Shown here: positions 1 to 8,964 of the stretch, one piece after another
Position numbering within the stretch: position 1 is the stretch's first letter
Layout of the letters: every line of letters begins with the position of its first letter
Source of the DNA: HyVt-443 sp964544655
Lineage (GTDB): Bacteria > Pseudomonadota > Gammaproteobacteria > Chromatiales > Chromatiaceae
Direction of reading: 5' to 3'
NCBI GenBank assembly: GCA_964544655.1
Contig: CAZJCM010000010.1
Location: 12,162 to 76,161, forward strand
Length of the DNA stretch: 64,000 nucleotides
Notes under the pieces: model-generated
What the model was told of the DNA's origin: nothing
The model's input: the letters and a program-made list of their open reading frames with translations, nothing else
Database searches by the model: none
Program-made: the position numbers and the translations under genes

Positions 1-168
1 GCGCCTCTTTCGGCCAACCAGCAACATACCCGCCATCCCCAGCCCCAACAACAAGATGGATGATGGCTCAGGCAGGCTGTTGGCAGACAATGCGGGGGAT
101 GGCGCGATGTCGGCCAGCGCGACTATGGGACTGAGTGACAGCATGAAGAGTATCTTTCTGTATGGCAC
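1..168 (-). CDS. Short PEP-CTERM sorting-signal protein (cut by window edge)
   Basis: Reading left from a GTG at 168 gives 56 codons with no stop before the edge, so the 3' end is missing. A GGAG lies 7 nt before the GTG. The product has an N-terminal hydrophobic signal-like segment ending VALA, a short linker, then Pro-Glu-Pro, a hydrophobic helix (SSILLLGLGMAGMLLVG) and a basic RKRR end. This is the classic PEP-CTERM architecture, which is processed by exosortase in bacteria that make exopolysaccharide. Hardly any mature chain lies between the two signals, so it is either a very small secreted peptide or a gene reduced to its signals. An upstream ATG at 252 is in frame but has no ribosome site. 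No exosortase gene is in view. Confidence 0.6.
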   Translation of the reverse strand, partial: MPYRKILFMLSLSPIVALADIAPSPALSANSLPEPSSILLLGLGMAGMLLVGRKRR

Positions 169-345
169 GATTTTGCTCCGGACGGTGACATTGACGGTCA
201 GCTCTGGGGGCTGAAAATGACGCCCCGCTGGCAAGCCCCTATGCCATTTCATCGGCCAGATAGAAAAAACCTGAACCCCCTCTTGAAGTCATGACCGATC
301 TGCCACGCGACCGATTGAATCACAACTCAACATACAGGTTCATGA

Positions 346-768
346 TCACCAGCAACCGGCCGGGGTACGTGCCCCGGTACCCTGCAGGGTAAGCGTGCCA
401 CAGGTATCGTTGACCTGCCCGCCATTCGGCGCGGCGGTGAGCGTATATGTGCCGGAGGCGACAACCAATGACAAATTGTAATATACCACCCCATTGCTTG
501 GTGTGCGGGGCGTGGTATTGAAAGGCAACCAGGCAGTATTTATGGCATTGCCGCTTGCATCCTGAGCATAACTGCTGGTCTCGGTATAATTCCGCTCCAG
601 CAGCTGGGACAGCTCCAGCAAATCCCCTTTGGCGGCAGCACGCCGGCTCTGGCGGACATAATTCTGATATGCCGGCAGAGCGATCGTCGCAATGATCGCC
701 ATCACCGCCACCACGATCAACAGTTCGACCAGGGTAAAGCCCCTGCCTCTTCGTTTCATTACAGCCAT
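346..768 (-). CDS. pilE: Type IV pilus minor pilin PilE
   Basis: A 140-residue prepilin that is the last gene of the minor pilin operon. The N-terminus has a short basic leader (MAVMKRRGRG) before the PilD cleavage site G^FTLVE, then the hydrophobic alpha-1 helix with Glu at +5 and the usual ALPAYQNYV continuation. Two cysteines near the C-terminus (NDTC...AGCW) can form the D-loop disulfide. The ATG overlaps the stop of the preceding pilY2-like gene as TAATG. Position after pilY1 matches Pseudomonas pilE, which encodes a minor pilin that helps prime pilus assembly. A true start at the second Met (MKRRGRG) is possible. Confidence 0.88.
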   Translation of the reverse strand: MAVMKRRGRGFTLVELLIVVAVMAIIATIALPAYQNYVRQSRRAAAKGDLLELSQLLERNYTETSSYAQDASGNAINTAWLPFNTTPRTPSNGVVYYNLSLVVASGTYTLTAAPNGGQVNDTCGTLTLQGTGARTPAGCW

Positions 769-1106
769 TACCGTTGTCCGTCATTGCGTGGCAGGACCCA
801 GATGGCGGTCACCTTCGTAATGCCGTCCTCTTCCCCCAGGGTGTATCCCACGTCTCGGTTCAACAGCTGCAGCAACGCATCACGTGGCGCCTGTCCAGGC
901 TTGATGCCGTGCCATTTCATCGTTGACGACATCGAGTACATCTTGTCGCCGATCATCACTTGCCGGCCGGCAAAGTCCACATGCTCCAACACATCGATGC
1001 GCTCAAACTGGCTGACGGGCACCAGCATCAACTTCAGGTTTTCCGCCTGCGCCAGCGAGCAAAAACCCAGCACAACAAGCAGCGCGACCATTGCTCTCAT
1101 CTTCAT
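768..1106 (-). CDS. PilY2-like small periplasmic protein of the pilus operon
   Basis: A 112-residue protein with a signal peptide (MKMRAMVALLVVLGFCSLAQA^E) and a compact mature domain ending in an IWVLP motif. In Pseudomonas the small gene between pilY1 and pilE is pilY2 (about 115 residues). Position, length, exported nature and the pattern of a short beta-rich domain (GRQVMIGDKMYSMS) fit that family, although the assignment rests mainly on synteny. It lies 30 nt after pilY1 and its stop overlaps the pilE start, so it is translated with its neighbours. Its role in pilus biogenesis is not established. Confidence 0.65.
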   Translation of the reverse strand: MKMRAMVALLVVLGFCSLAQAENLKLMLVPVSQFERIDVLEHVDFAGRQVMIGDKMYSMSSTMKWHGIKPGQAPRDALLQLLNRDVGYTLGEEDGITKVTAIWVLPRNDGQR

Positions 1107-1136
1107 CTCCTTACCCGTTCGTTCATTAAGCTACGC

Positions 1137-4100
1137 CTATTGCAACTGACGCCAGGATTGGCGACCCACACGGTATCCCCTGGATTCCACCACACGCTCC
1201 ATCTCGCCGGAGGAGCCACTGGTGTATTTATACTCCCTGCCGGCATCACCCTTCACGATAGATGGGGTCTTGATGATACCCACACGGGACTTCTTGCCTG
1301 ATGCCGGCACCTTGATAGTGATCGGCTCACCCGCCTCGTTTACCTCTCCGGTGGCGATCTCGATATAGTCCTGCTCATCGAACACCCCGTCACCATTCAG
1401 ATCGAAAGGAGTGGAAGGCAGCCTCGCACCACTATACATATCCAACTCCATCAACCAGCTGGCGCCGCCAGACTCGCAAGGATTTGGATTGGCGATCATG
1501 GTGCTGAAGATGACGCGGTTCTCACGTAGCAGAGGCGTACTGACCACCCGCTCCCCTTCCCAGCCGTTGACCGGGGACTCGAGCTCTAAATACCATCCCT
1601 TATGGGTATCCCAGTCGATCCGGTGGTCAGTAGTCGCCCGCGCATCATCATCGAACGGATTTTCCGTGAGATTGCCGGCGGCATCGGAGATCATCCGTGT
1701 CTCCACCTGGACACCGTCCACCAGATTGGTGGTGGTAACACTTTCATGGGTGATCGCCTGCTTGAGCAGCGCCGTGATCTCCCCATTCACCCTGGCGTTG
1801 CTCACCGGTGAAGGGGTGGATGCAGAAAAATCATCCCATATGGCGTAGAAGGCATTCTTGCGCTGCTCGATGTTATCCCCTATCTCGAAAAACTTTCCGG
1901 TACCGAAGAACACCAGGGCTCCTCCCCTGATGTGCCGTGTCTCCTGGGGTTTGCCGGTAATGGATTGAACATTACCATCCGCATCACGGGCGACGAAAAG
2001 GGGCTGTGGCACACCACCCGGACCATGATAATCCACATCCCAGGCGCTGGGATCATTGGCACTGGAGAGATCGAAGGCCCACATATTTCCCAACAGATCA
2101 CCGGCATAGACCCGGTCGACTATGCGATCGCCGTTGATATCGACGGCAATAGGAGTAGAGAGCCCATTGGGATGCAGGGCATCGCCCACCGCCTGGGTAT
2201 CGATCTTGCGAATCAATTCACCAGTGGATATATCCACGATGAACAGCACCGCACTGCGGTTGGTCGAGCCATAGCCATTACCGAAGATCGCCGCCCAATC
2301 ACCGTTGGCCATGCGCACCACCGAAACCTGGCCCAGGACATACCCCAGATCACCGTCAGGGGCGCCATTTCCATCCGGAATCCCGTCTCCGTTCGTATCC
2401 TCTCCATCATCGTCACCAACACCGAACTCCCACATCACGTCATTGGCGGAAAAGTTGGCTGGGTCGGTAACGTCCAGCGCATATATCGCCTTGCCGCCGG
2501 CGCCCAGACTGCCGACGAGCACGCTCTTCCAGGATCTCACGCCATTGACCTCGACATAGGCATCCTTGCCGTTGGGCGGGCCATCCACGAAATAACGGTG
2601 CGTATACTCAGGATCGGTCAGATGCCAGAGGTCCGGCAGCACCGCCTCCGGCACATAGGCGAACAACTCCTCGCCGGTGGTTGCCTCGAAGGCGTGCAGC
2701 ATGCCGTCGTTGGCGCCCACGTAGATAACGCCCACTCTGTTCTGGTAGGACTCGCTGGACCGGTATGTCAGATAGCTGCTCCCCTCTGCGCCCGGAAGCA
2801 GGTTGTATCCCAGATCCTGCTGACCCACAAACCAGGGATCGGAATTAACGATATCCCCCAAAATAAAGCTGCGGTTGCGAAAAATACCCCCGGAGTTGGA
2901 TTGCTCGTTGCTGTGATCTCCGCGCAGATAATCCACTCGGTTCTCACCCTCGGTATCCACCCCCCCCGGTCCCATATTAAGCAGGGCCTGATGGCCCGCC
3001 GGCAGACTGGCCCAGATGAACGGCAGCCCGGGGATGCCATCGCCATTGGCGTCTGAACTGTCCAAGGTGAAGATTTTGCGGGGGGCGATCCGGCTTGCCA
3101 GTTCAGCGGACGCCTCCCATTCCGGGTCGACGACATCCGGCGTCCCCTCATCTGCATCTATGGGCAGCCCGGTACCCGGGTCGACGATAAAGGCCTGCAA
3201 TTGACCACTCCAGTCCTCGCTGCCGAACTTTGCCTGATAAATGAATGTATTGTTATCCAGACGGGTGGAGTTGGTGGCAATCGTGGATGACGAACCGATC
3301 CGGCCAACGATGTTACGCAGGCTCTCCTCCAGGGCATCGGCAAACTGAACCGGGTTGGCTGCAGAGAAGAACCCTCCCCGGCTGTTGACCGCAGCATGCC
3401 ACAGGTCATCGATATTCGTCTCACCCCCATCAGGTTGTGGCCAGCTCTTGGTCCCATCCGTCAAATCAGGCAGATCTGCTGCGGGATCCAGGGTCCCCGT
3501 CACCCCCAGACCAACGGTGAAGTTCACCAGGTGCTGCCAGAAGGCGGGGTCACTGGCATTGGTCCTGACCCGGTTGTCCAGATCTGAGCGCAGATCATGA
3601 TTCCAGTAGTACATGGCCACATCAGCCAGGGTGTTGCTGAAGGCATCGGCATAGGGTCCCTCTGGCACATAGTGGACGGTATTCCCGGCCGCATCACTGA
3701 TACTCGGGCCGTTGATATTGTCCACATTGACACCACCGATCCCCGGAGTGGTCAGGTTGTTGCCATTCCAGTAACCGTCGGTCATGAGGATATTGTAACT
3801 TTGACGGCAACTCAGATGATCACCCGATACATTCGTCCCAGGATTGTCACCCCAGGGTCCGGCATTGTCTGCCCGTTTAAAGTATTTGCCTACGTTGTCG
3901 ATCGCGCTGCGAAGAGGCGTGGATGCTGTGCCGATGGTATGGCCGTAGAGTAAAGCAAAGAAGGCATCCCGGTCGGCGCCTTCGAACCCGCGAACACCGT
4001 TGATGATGGTGCCATCACTGGCCGCGCCATCAATGGTATCGGAACCCTTGTTGATACTGGCGAAACCGACCCGAAGGCTGTTGCCCTGGCGGCTGAAGGC

Positions 4101-4865
4101 CTGTCCGACACCGGCGCGCGCCAACAGTATGCGGGAGCGGTAGTACTGAAACCAGTTGGCAAAATTCTGGATCTCTTCATCCCGGGTCCGGGTGATCGAG
4201 CCATCGGGACTGGTAAAGGTGGCATCGGCAGCGGTGGCCGAGGTGATCTGGACCCGCCTGTAGCTGGCACGCAGCATCCGGTTGCCGACACCATCATAGA
4301 CGTAGTAGGTGATCGGCCAAAAGGTATGGGTGCCAAAATAGGCAGCAGTCAAGTCAAAGAGGTCCTGGGTCGCGGTATTCTCGAACCAGATGGCACTCTG
4401 CGTCTGCTGCGCGGTGAGGTCAATGGTGCCCCGGCTGTGATCATAGGGGTTGTAATAGGCCGCCGTAGGATCGGCGTCATCCATGGCACTACCGTCGGCA
4501 TTGGCCCAGGGCGTATAGGTCACGTTGGGATCGTAGAAGACCCGGTTGTTGCTGGCGCAACGGCCGAAGAAGTTCTGCAGGCTGTTGTCGTTGAAGCTCG
4601 GCACCTGATTGGCATAGTCCCCCGGGCCGTAGAGCTGGCTCGGCCGCGGAAAGAAGAAGATGGAATAGACCATATTCTCATCAGGCATGAACTCCCACTG
4701 CATGGACCCAGAGTCGTCCAACGTAAACATGACATTCGGCTCCACCGCACCACCGATGAACAGCGGCACCTGGGAGATGGTCCCGGCCACCGACACCTGC
4801 GATGGCAACCAGCTGATCAGACTACAGGCCAGAGCGATGGCCATGCGTTTCAAATTGATCATCAT
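1137..4865 (-). CDS. pilY1: Type IV pilus tip adhesin / assembly factor PilY1
   Basis: About 1,242 residues from the ATG at 4865, which has GGGAGG five bases upstream. An ORF start at 4889 overlaps pilX but has no ribosome site. A signal peptide (LACSLISW...VSVAG) leads into a von Willebrand A-like region with a MIDAS-type DDSGSM at residues 50-55. The C-terminal half is a beta-propeller with the PilY1 signature YVGANDGMLHAFEA and calcium-loop sequences such as DINGDRIVD and DTNGDGIPD. PilY1 sits at the pilus tip with the minor pilins, antagonises retraction in a calcium-dependent way and acts in surface sensing and adhesion. Length is within the family range and no break is seen. Confidence 0.95.
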   Translation of the reverse strand: MMINLKRMAIALACSLISWLPSQVSVAGTISQVPLFIGGAVEPNVMFTLDDSGSMQWEFMPDENMVYSIFFFPRPSQLYGPGDYANQVPSFNDNSLQNFFGRCASNNRVFYDPNVTYTPWANADGSAMDDADPTAAYYNPYDHSRGTIDLTAQQTQSAIWFENTATQDLFDLTAAYFGTHTFWPITYYVYDGVGNRMLRASYRRVQITSATAADATFTSPDGSITRTRDEEIQNFANWFQYYRSRILLARAGVGQAFSRQGNSLRVGFASINKGSDTIDGAASDGTIINGVRGFEGADRDAFFALLYGHTIGTASTPLRSAIDNVGKYFKRADNAGPWGDNPGTNVSGDHLSCRQSYNILMTDGYWNGNNLTTPGIGGVNVDNINGPSISDAAGNTVHYVPEGPYADAFSNTLADVAMYYWNHDLRSDLDNRVRTNASDPAFWQHLVNFTVGLGVTGTLDPAADLPDLTDGTKSWPQPDGGETNIDDLWHAAVNSRGGFFSAANPVQFADALEESLRNIVGRIGSSSTIATNSTRLDNNTFIYQAKFGSEDWSGQLQAFIVDPGTGLPIDADEGTPDVVDPEWEASAELASRIAPRKIFTLDSSDANGDGIPGLPFIWASLPAGHQALLNMGPGGVDTEGENRVDYLRGDHSNEQSNSGGIFRNRSFILGDIVNSDPWFVGQQDLGYNLLPGAEGSSYLTYRSSESYQNRVGVIYVGANDGMLHAFEATTGEELFAYVPEAVLPDLWHLTDPEYTHRYFVDGPPNGKDAYVEVNGVRSWKSVLVGSLGAGGKAIYALDVTDPANFSANDVMWEFGVGDDDGEDTNGDGIPDGNGAPDGDLGYVLGQVSVVRMANGDWAAIFGNGYGSTNRSAVLFIVDISTGELIRKIDTQAVGDALHPNGLSTPIAVDINGDRIVDRVYAGDLLGNMWAFDLSSANDPSAWDVDYHGPGGVPQPLFVARDADGNVQSITGKPQETRHIRGGALVFFGTGKFFEIGDNIEQRKNAFYAIWDDFSASTPSPVSNARVNGEITALLKQAITHESVTTTNLVDGVQVETRMISDAAGNLTENPFDDDARATTDHRIDWDTHKGWYLELESPVNGWEGERVVSTPLLRENRVIFSTMIANPNPCESGGASWLMELDMYSGARLPSTPFDLNGDGVFDEQDYIEIATGEVNEAGEPITIKVPASGKKSRVGIIKTPSIVKGDAGREYKYTSGSSGEMERVVESRGYRVGRQSWRQLQ

Positions 4866-4882
4866 TGCGCCCTCCCGGACTG

Positions 4883-5434
4883 CTACCACTTGTAGATGCT
4901 TTGCAACAGGACAACCGTGTTGGGCGACCGGCCAACCCCACGTGCGGTAATCTGCAGATAGATGTCGGCGGCGCCGAGATCCTGTCCCGCCTCACCACTT
5001 ACCGGATGGGCCGGGAGTTTTTCGATGATGTATGCGGGCTGGGTATCCACACCGGGGATCAGATTGGCACCGCTGTTGAATACACCGTTGGCGGCCCACC
5101 AGGTGGCCCCTCTGTTCGCCTGATCCGTCCACCAGGGCAGGCCGTCATTGGTGGCATCGGGGGAACCCAGATCCCGGATCGAACCACGCGCAGTACCCAG
5201 TGCAGGGAGCACCGCCTGCGAGGCAAGCCACTGCTCCGCCTGGCGAAGCGCCGATTCAGCCGCTTGGAAGGCCATGTTTCGATCACGCATGTTACCGGCC
5301 ATTCGCTCCTCCAAGATGTTGATGTCCATGGTGGAGACGCCAAAGATGGTCATCAGCAGGAGAATCATCAGTGCAGTGATCAACACCGCTCCCTGTTGCC
5401 GCCTGCCGGCCGCTGCCTGTCCAATCGCTGTCAT
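4883..5434 (-). CDS. pilX: Type IV pilus minor pilin PilX
   Basis: 183 residues. The N-terminus RRQQG^AVLITALMILLLMTIFGVS is the PilX form of a prepilin leader: Gly at -1, Ala at +1 and, as in GspK-like tip pilins, no Glu at +5. The next part (MDINILEERMAGNMRDRNMAFQAAESALRQAE) is strongly conserved in PilX. Its ATG overlaps the pilW stop as ATGA, and the gene runs into the 5' side of pilY1. It is expected to form the pilus-priming tip complex with PilV, PilW, FimT/U and PilY1. Confidence 0.93.
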   Translation of the reverse strand: MTAIGQAAAGRRQQGAVLITALMILLLMTIFGVSTMDINILEERMAGNMRDRNMAFQAAESALRQAEQWLASQAVLPALGTARGSIRDLGSPDATNDGLPWWTDQANRGATWWAANGVFNSGANLIPGVDTQPAYIIEKLPAHPVSGEAGQDLGAADIYLQITARGVGRSPNTVVLLQSIYKW

Positions 5435-6429
5435 GGCAACCGGTTCCGTAATCCGATGGTCGAAGTCATGGTTTGAGTGAAGCCCCTCTGGTTGTCGATC
5501 GAGAGGTTCCCGGCCCTGGAACTGAGCGTCAATACCGCCCTTACGCTGTTGACGCGTCCCCAGTCAGTCACCAACTGGGGCGTCACGTACTGATCGACGA
5601 AGAAGTTGTTCGTCGTATCCTCACCATAGGTGATCTGCAGATCGGTCACACCATCTGCGAGCTCCTGGGCAGCGCCGCCATTGGTTCGGGTATACAGCGC
5701 GGGCTGACCAAAAGCATTATTGCGAACGAAATAGTCCAGCTGCAGAAATTTGTAGATTCGGGCATCCTGGCCGTACACCTTGCCCAACCGGTTCGTTGAA
5801 TTCTGCACATTGTCGTGAGAAAGCTGGATGGTCGTGCCCACCGGGGCAGACACGGCGCTGACCCGAAACAGGTCGGAACTGTCGCAATCGGTGATCAGCA
5901 CCAGATCTCCGGCCTGAAAGCCGCAGGAGTTTGCGCTATTGATGGCAATGTCGGCACTTTCGGAGGTCATACCGCCAGCCAGGTAAGTGCTGCATTCGGA
6001 GACCCGGCTGACCGTGATCACATCGGTACCCGGAAGCACACTGGCCGGATCATCCCCGGTGCCGCTGGTGTCACCATACAGCGGGCTGAAGGTGCCATTG
6101 GCCTGATACTCATATCCCCGCACCGCAGACTGGGCATTGAACGAGGCCAGACCCGGCATGCTGTTGGCAACCACGTTCGGCGTCACCTCATCCAGGCTGC
6201 CACAGCCCTGGAATCCAGCCATGCGAATGTTGCTCGTCAGCACTTCCATGGCATACCGACCGGTCTCCTGTATACGGGACAGGGCATCCTGAGCGCGATA
6301 GGCCTGTTTGCTGCCAATGAAGATCTGCACCATGCCCATGGTCAACAGCAGCCCGAGCAACATGGCCACCAGGATCTCGACCAGACCGACACCCGACTCT
6401 CTGCCCACCGATTGAATCATTCCCCGCAT
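5431..6429 (-). CDS. pilW: Type IV pilus minor pilin PilW
   Basis: 332 residues, the usual PilW size. It has a prepilin leader ending SVGRESG, a cleavage site before VGLVEILVAM with Glu at +5, and the typical continuation GLLLTMGMVQIFIGSKQAYRAQDALSRIQETGRYA. The large C-terminal globular domain contains several cysteines (for example CSTYL, NSCGF, ITDCD) that could form disulfides after export. It begins 2 nt after pilV and ends in an ATGA overlap with pilX. It is a component of the initiation complex of type IV pili. Confidence 0.93.
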   Translation of the reverse strand: MRGMIQSVGRESGVGLVEILVAMLLGLLLTMGMVQIFIGSKQAYRAQDALSRIQETGRYAMEVLTSNIRMAGFQGCGSLDEVTPNVVANSMPGLASFNAQSAVRGYEYQANGTFSPLYGDTSGTGDDPASVLPGTDVITVSRVSECSTYLAGGMTSESADIAINSANSCGFQAGDLVLITDCDSSDLFRVSAVSAPVGTTIQLSHDNVQNSTNRLGKVYGQDARIYKFLQLDYFVRNNAFGQPALYTRTNGGAAQELADGVTDLQITYGEDTTNNFFVDQYVTPQLVTDWGRVNSVRAVLTLSSRAGNLSIDNQRGFTQTMTSTIGLRNRLP

Positions 6430-6431
6430 GC

Positions 6432-6878
6432 TCAGATATCCGTAACCATGGTGAAGTTTTGTACCTGTTGGGCACCTCTGCTGTCATCCCATTGCACCGT
6501 TACCGTGACCCGATTGCCATTCACCACGACCGAGCCATCTCCCTGTGGCAACAACTGGCCGAGGTTGGCCAACCAGCTATTCAGGTCGCGCTGCGCCTGG
6601 TTGCTGGCATTGGCGAAGGGGTCTGCGGCCATGGCGATGGCATAACCGTCAACCGCATTGCGGTTGGTACGTATGCAATCGGCGATATCGTAGGCCAGCA
6701 GAGTAGCCTGGGAGCGCAGCAAAGAGCTGTGATTGACCCGAATGCCAGTGGCTTGCAACCCGGCAAGCCCGAGCAGGCCAACGGAGAAGATCATCACGGA
6801 GACCAGCACCTCGACCAGGGTAAAGCCCCTGGATCCCGGCAATTGGCAGCGGTTCTCGAGTTTGCGCTTCATCTGCAT
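6432..6878 (-). CDS. pilV: Type IV pilus minor pilin PilV
   Basis: 148 residues from the ATG at 6878, which overlaps the fimT stop as TGATG; an in-frame ATG at 6890 is less likely. The leader MQMKRKLENRCQLPGSRG is followed by cleavage before FTLVEVLVSVMIFSVGLLGLAGLQ, the signature of PilV-type minor pilins. The downstream part (HSSLLRSQATLLAYDIADCIRTNR) is also typical. It is translated as part of the fimT-pilV-pilW-pilX-pilY1 chain and should act in the pilus tip complex. Confidence 0.92.
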   Translation of the reverse strand: MQMKRKLENRCQLPGSRGFTLVEVLVSVMIFSVGLLGLAGLQATGIRVNHSSLLRSQATLLAYDIADCIRTNRNAVDGYAIAMAADPFANASNQAQRDLNSWLANLGQLLPQGDGSVVVNGNRVTVTVQWDDSRGAQQVQNFTMVTDI

Positions 6879-7396
6879 CACCAAGTACATGAGGTAGGAT
6901 CATTCTGAATGTCAGTGCAGCTTGCCCCGCAGGTGTTGACGCGACCGGCAGCAGTAACAGGGACACTGCGAACGCCACTGCCGCTGCTTGCCGAAATATC
7001 GAAGCAGCGGACAGTGGCCACACCGCCTGTGGGCAGAAAGGTGATATTGGCGCCATCGGTGCTGATCTGCAGGTTGGCGGATGTTGCAGGAAAGGTCCGG
7101 ATCAGCACATTGTTATTGGTCACCGGATCGAGATACTGCACATCCCAGCCGGCCTCCCAGTTGGTCTGGTCGTTGGATTGTGCCCTCACTTCCACATTCT
7201 GCCCCCTCCTGGCAGCCTCGGAGCGGGCCAGGTTCAGCGCCGCGACCAGCGAACTGCTGGCCGTTATCAGCTCGCTTCTCTCTTTCATACGCGTGATACC
7301 TGGGAGCCCCACCGCAAGCACGATGCCTATGACCACCAGGGTCAGGATCAATTCAACCAGAGTGAATCCGTGATATTTTCTGCTACGGCTTTTCAT
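6878..7396 (-). CDS. fimT: Type IV pilus minor pilin FimT/FimU (GspH family)
   Basis: 172 residues. The leader MKSRSRKYHG^FTLVELILTLVVIGIVLAVGLPG is a canonical prepilin signal with Glu at +5, followed by the GspH/FimT pattern (SELITASSSLVAALNLARSEAARRGQ). I chose the ATG at 7396 because it gives a normal 10-residue leader; the in-frame ATG at 7432 has its purine run one base away. This is the first gene of the leftward minor pilin operon, and about 127 bp separate it from the divergent thiO. FimT proteins of some relatives bind DNA during uptake, while FimU is a minor pilin. The sequence alone does not decide which applies here. Confidence 0.88.
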   Translation of the reverse strand: MKSRSRKYHGFTLVELILTLVVIGIVLAVGLPGITRMKERSELITASSSLVAALNLARSEAARRGQNVEVRAQSNDQTNWEAGWDVQYLDPVTNNNVLIRTFPATSANLQISTDGANITFLPTGGVATVRCFDISASSGSGVRSVPVTAAGRVNTCGASCTDIQNDPTSCTW

Positions 7397-7523
7397 ATTG
7401 AACTCTATAGATGATAAACATGAGGATTGCATCTCCCCCTGGACGGCTGGCAGTAAATCCCGGACGAATGGCTGTCTCGAAGTGGTAGAATCCCTCGCTT
7501 GGCCATATCAGAATTCCGCAATC

Positions 7524-8609
7524 ATGTTCGACTGCATCATCATCGGCGGCGGCATCATCGGCATGCTGACCGCCCGGGAACTGCGACTCGCAGGCATGAC
7601 CGTGCTGCTACTGGAGCGCGGCAGGACCGGTCGTGAATCATCCTGGGCCGGCGGTGGCATCATCTCACCACTCTACCCCTGGCGCTACCCGGACGCCGTT
7701 ACCGCTCTCGCCAGCTGGAGCCAACGCCATTACCCCGAGCTCTCCGCCAGCCTGGCCGAATCCACCGGCATCGATCCGGAATGGAAACGGGATGGGTTAC
7801 TGATTTTATCCCCCGGAGACACCGCCCAAGCCATCGATTGGGGAGCGCGGCAGGACCAGCCGGTGCAACTCGTCGGCAGGCAGGCGATAAGAGAGCTGGA
7901 ACCCGCGCTCGGTCAGCCGCCGGAAAGCGCCATCTGGCTGCCCGAGGTAGCGCAGATCCGTAATCCACGGCTGGCCAAGGCGTTACGCAAAGAGCTGGAA
8001 CGCATTGGCGTGATGATCCAGGAGGGTGTCCAGGTCGATGAAATCCTGCAGAACCAGGGGCGCGTCCTGGGTGTGCGCACCCCAAGCGGCAGAATCAACA
8101 GTGGCCAGGTGCTGTTGAGCGCCGGGGCCTGGAGCGGCGGACTCTTGCAGACCCTGGGCATCGAGCTGGCGGTAGCACCGGTACGGGGGCAGATGATCCT
8201 GTTCCGTGCGCCAACGGGCCTGATCAGCCGCATCACGCTGCAGCAGGACCGCTACGCCATCCCGCGCAAGGATGGCCGGGTACTGTTCGGCAGCACACTG
8301 GAACTGACCGGTTTCCAAAAGGAGACCACCAACAGCGCAAGAACAGAGTTATGGGAGATCGCCACCCGGATGTTTCCCGGCCTGGAGAAGACCCCCATCG
8401 AGCATCACTGGGCCGGTCTACGGCCGGGCTCCCCGGACGGGATTCCGTTCATCACCCCCAGCACGGTGTCCGGTCTGTTCATCAACGCCGGCCACTTTCG
8501 TAACGGCGTGGTACTGGGACCGGCTTCGGCCCGGCTGATGGCAGACATCATGCTGCAGCGGGACAAGATCCTGCCCAGCATCCCATATGCGCTGCAGGCA
8601 GCCCGATAG
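7524..8609 (+). CDS. thiO: Glycine oxidase ThiO (FAD-dependent)
   Basis: 361 residues from the ATG at 7524. The frame is open further upstream to 7398, but the Rossmann motif must lie at the N-terminus: MFDCIIIGGGIIGMLTARELRLAGM. A typical D-amino-acid/glycine oxidase body follows (LLERGRTGRESSWAGGGIISPLYPWRYP), then the C-terminal flavin-site motif GLRPGSPDGIPFI and NAGHFRNGVVLGPASARLM. ThiO oxidises glycine to iminoglycine (dehydroglycine) for the thiazole part of thiamine. No other thiamine gene is adjacent. It is transcribed away from the pilin operon. Confidence 0.88.
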   Translation: MFDCIIIGGGIIGMLTARELRLAGMTVLLLERGRTGRESSWAGGGIISPLYPWRYPDAVTALASWSQRHYPELSASLAESTGIDPEWKRDGLLILSPGDTAQAIDWGARQDQPVQLVGRQAIRELEPALGQPPESAIWLPEVAQIRNPRLAKALRKELERIGVMIQEGVQVDEILQNQGRVLGVRTPSGRINSGQVLLSAGAWSGGLLQTLGIELAVAPVRGQMILFRAPTGLISRITLQQDRYAIPRKDGRVLFGSTLELTGFQKETTNSARTELWEIATRMFPGLEKTPIEHHWAGLRPGSPDGIPFITPSTVSGLFINAGHFRNGVVLGPASARLMADIMLQRDKILPSIPYALQAAR

Positions 8610-8964
8610 TGGAACAGCTGACAGCAGGACGTTCATACAGCGTGATGGGCCGACACTGGACCTCCCGCCCCATCTTCGGCCACAGCCTGCAGACCCTGAG
8701 ACCCCGTAATCATAGAATACGCCTACAGATAAAATGCGGCAGGACGATACAGATCATAACTATCCCGGTTAACCATGTTAGTTGTACTGAAAGCGGGTTT
8801 GCCCTCTCCTGCCAGGGGGACTGCGACACTCTCTCAGCCGCTCGACATCCAGCCTGATCGCACATAGTTCAATGGTGGCACAATGGATAAGAAGAGGACT
8901 CCTCAACCCCTTAAAGTTGCACTCTTTCGCCGATAAAGTTGCCTTAACTTACGGTGTCAACACC
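8610..8964. other. 355-bp gap between thiO and the repeat-protein gene
   Basis: I see no convincing gene. An 82-codon frame (8609-8857) has no recognisable sequence features. Near the right end the octamer AAAGTTGC occurs twice (about 8913 and 8936). No clear promoter or terminator is visible. Confidence 0.4.

Noticed and set aside
1932..3056. 374-codon plus-strand frame opposite pilY1
   Set aside because: Shadow of pilY1; no start context or motif.
7397..7523. Sigma-54 promoter for the minor pilin operon
   Set aside because: No TGGCAC-N5-TTGC element found on the minus strand in the spacer.
8609..8857. 82-codon frame after thiO
   Set aside because: No ribosome site, no motif, and composition looks non-coding.
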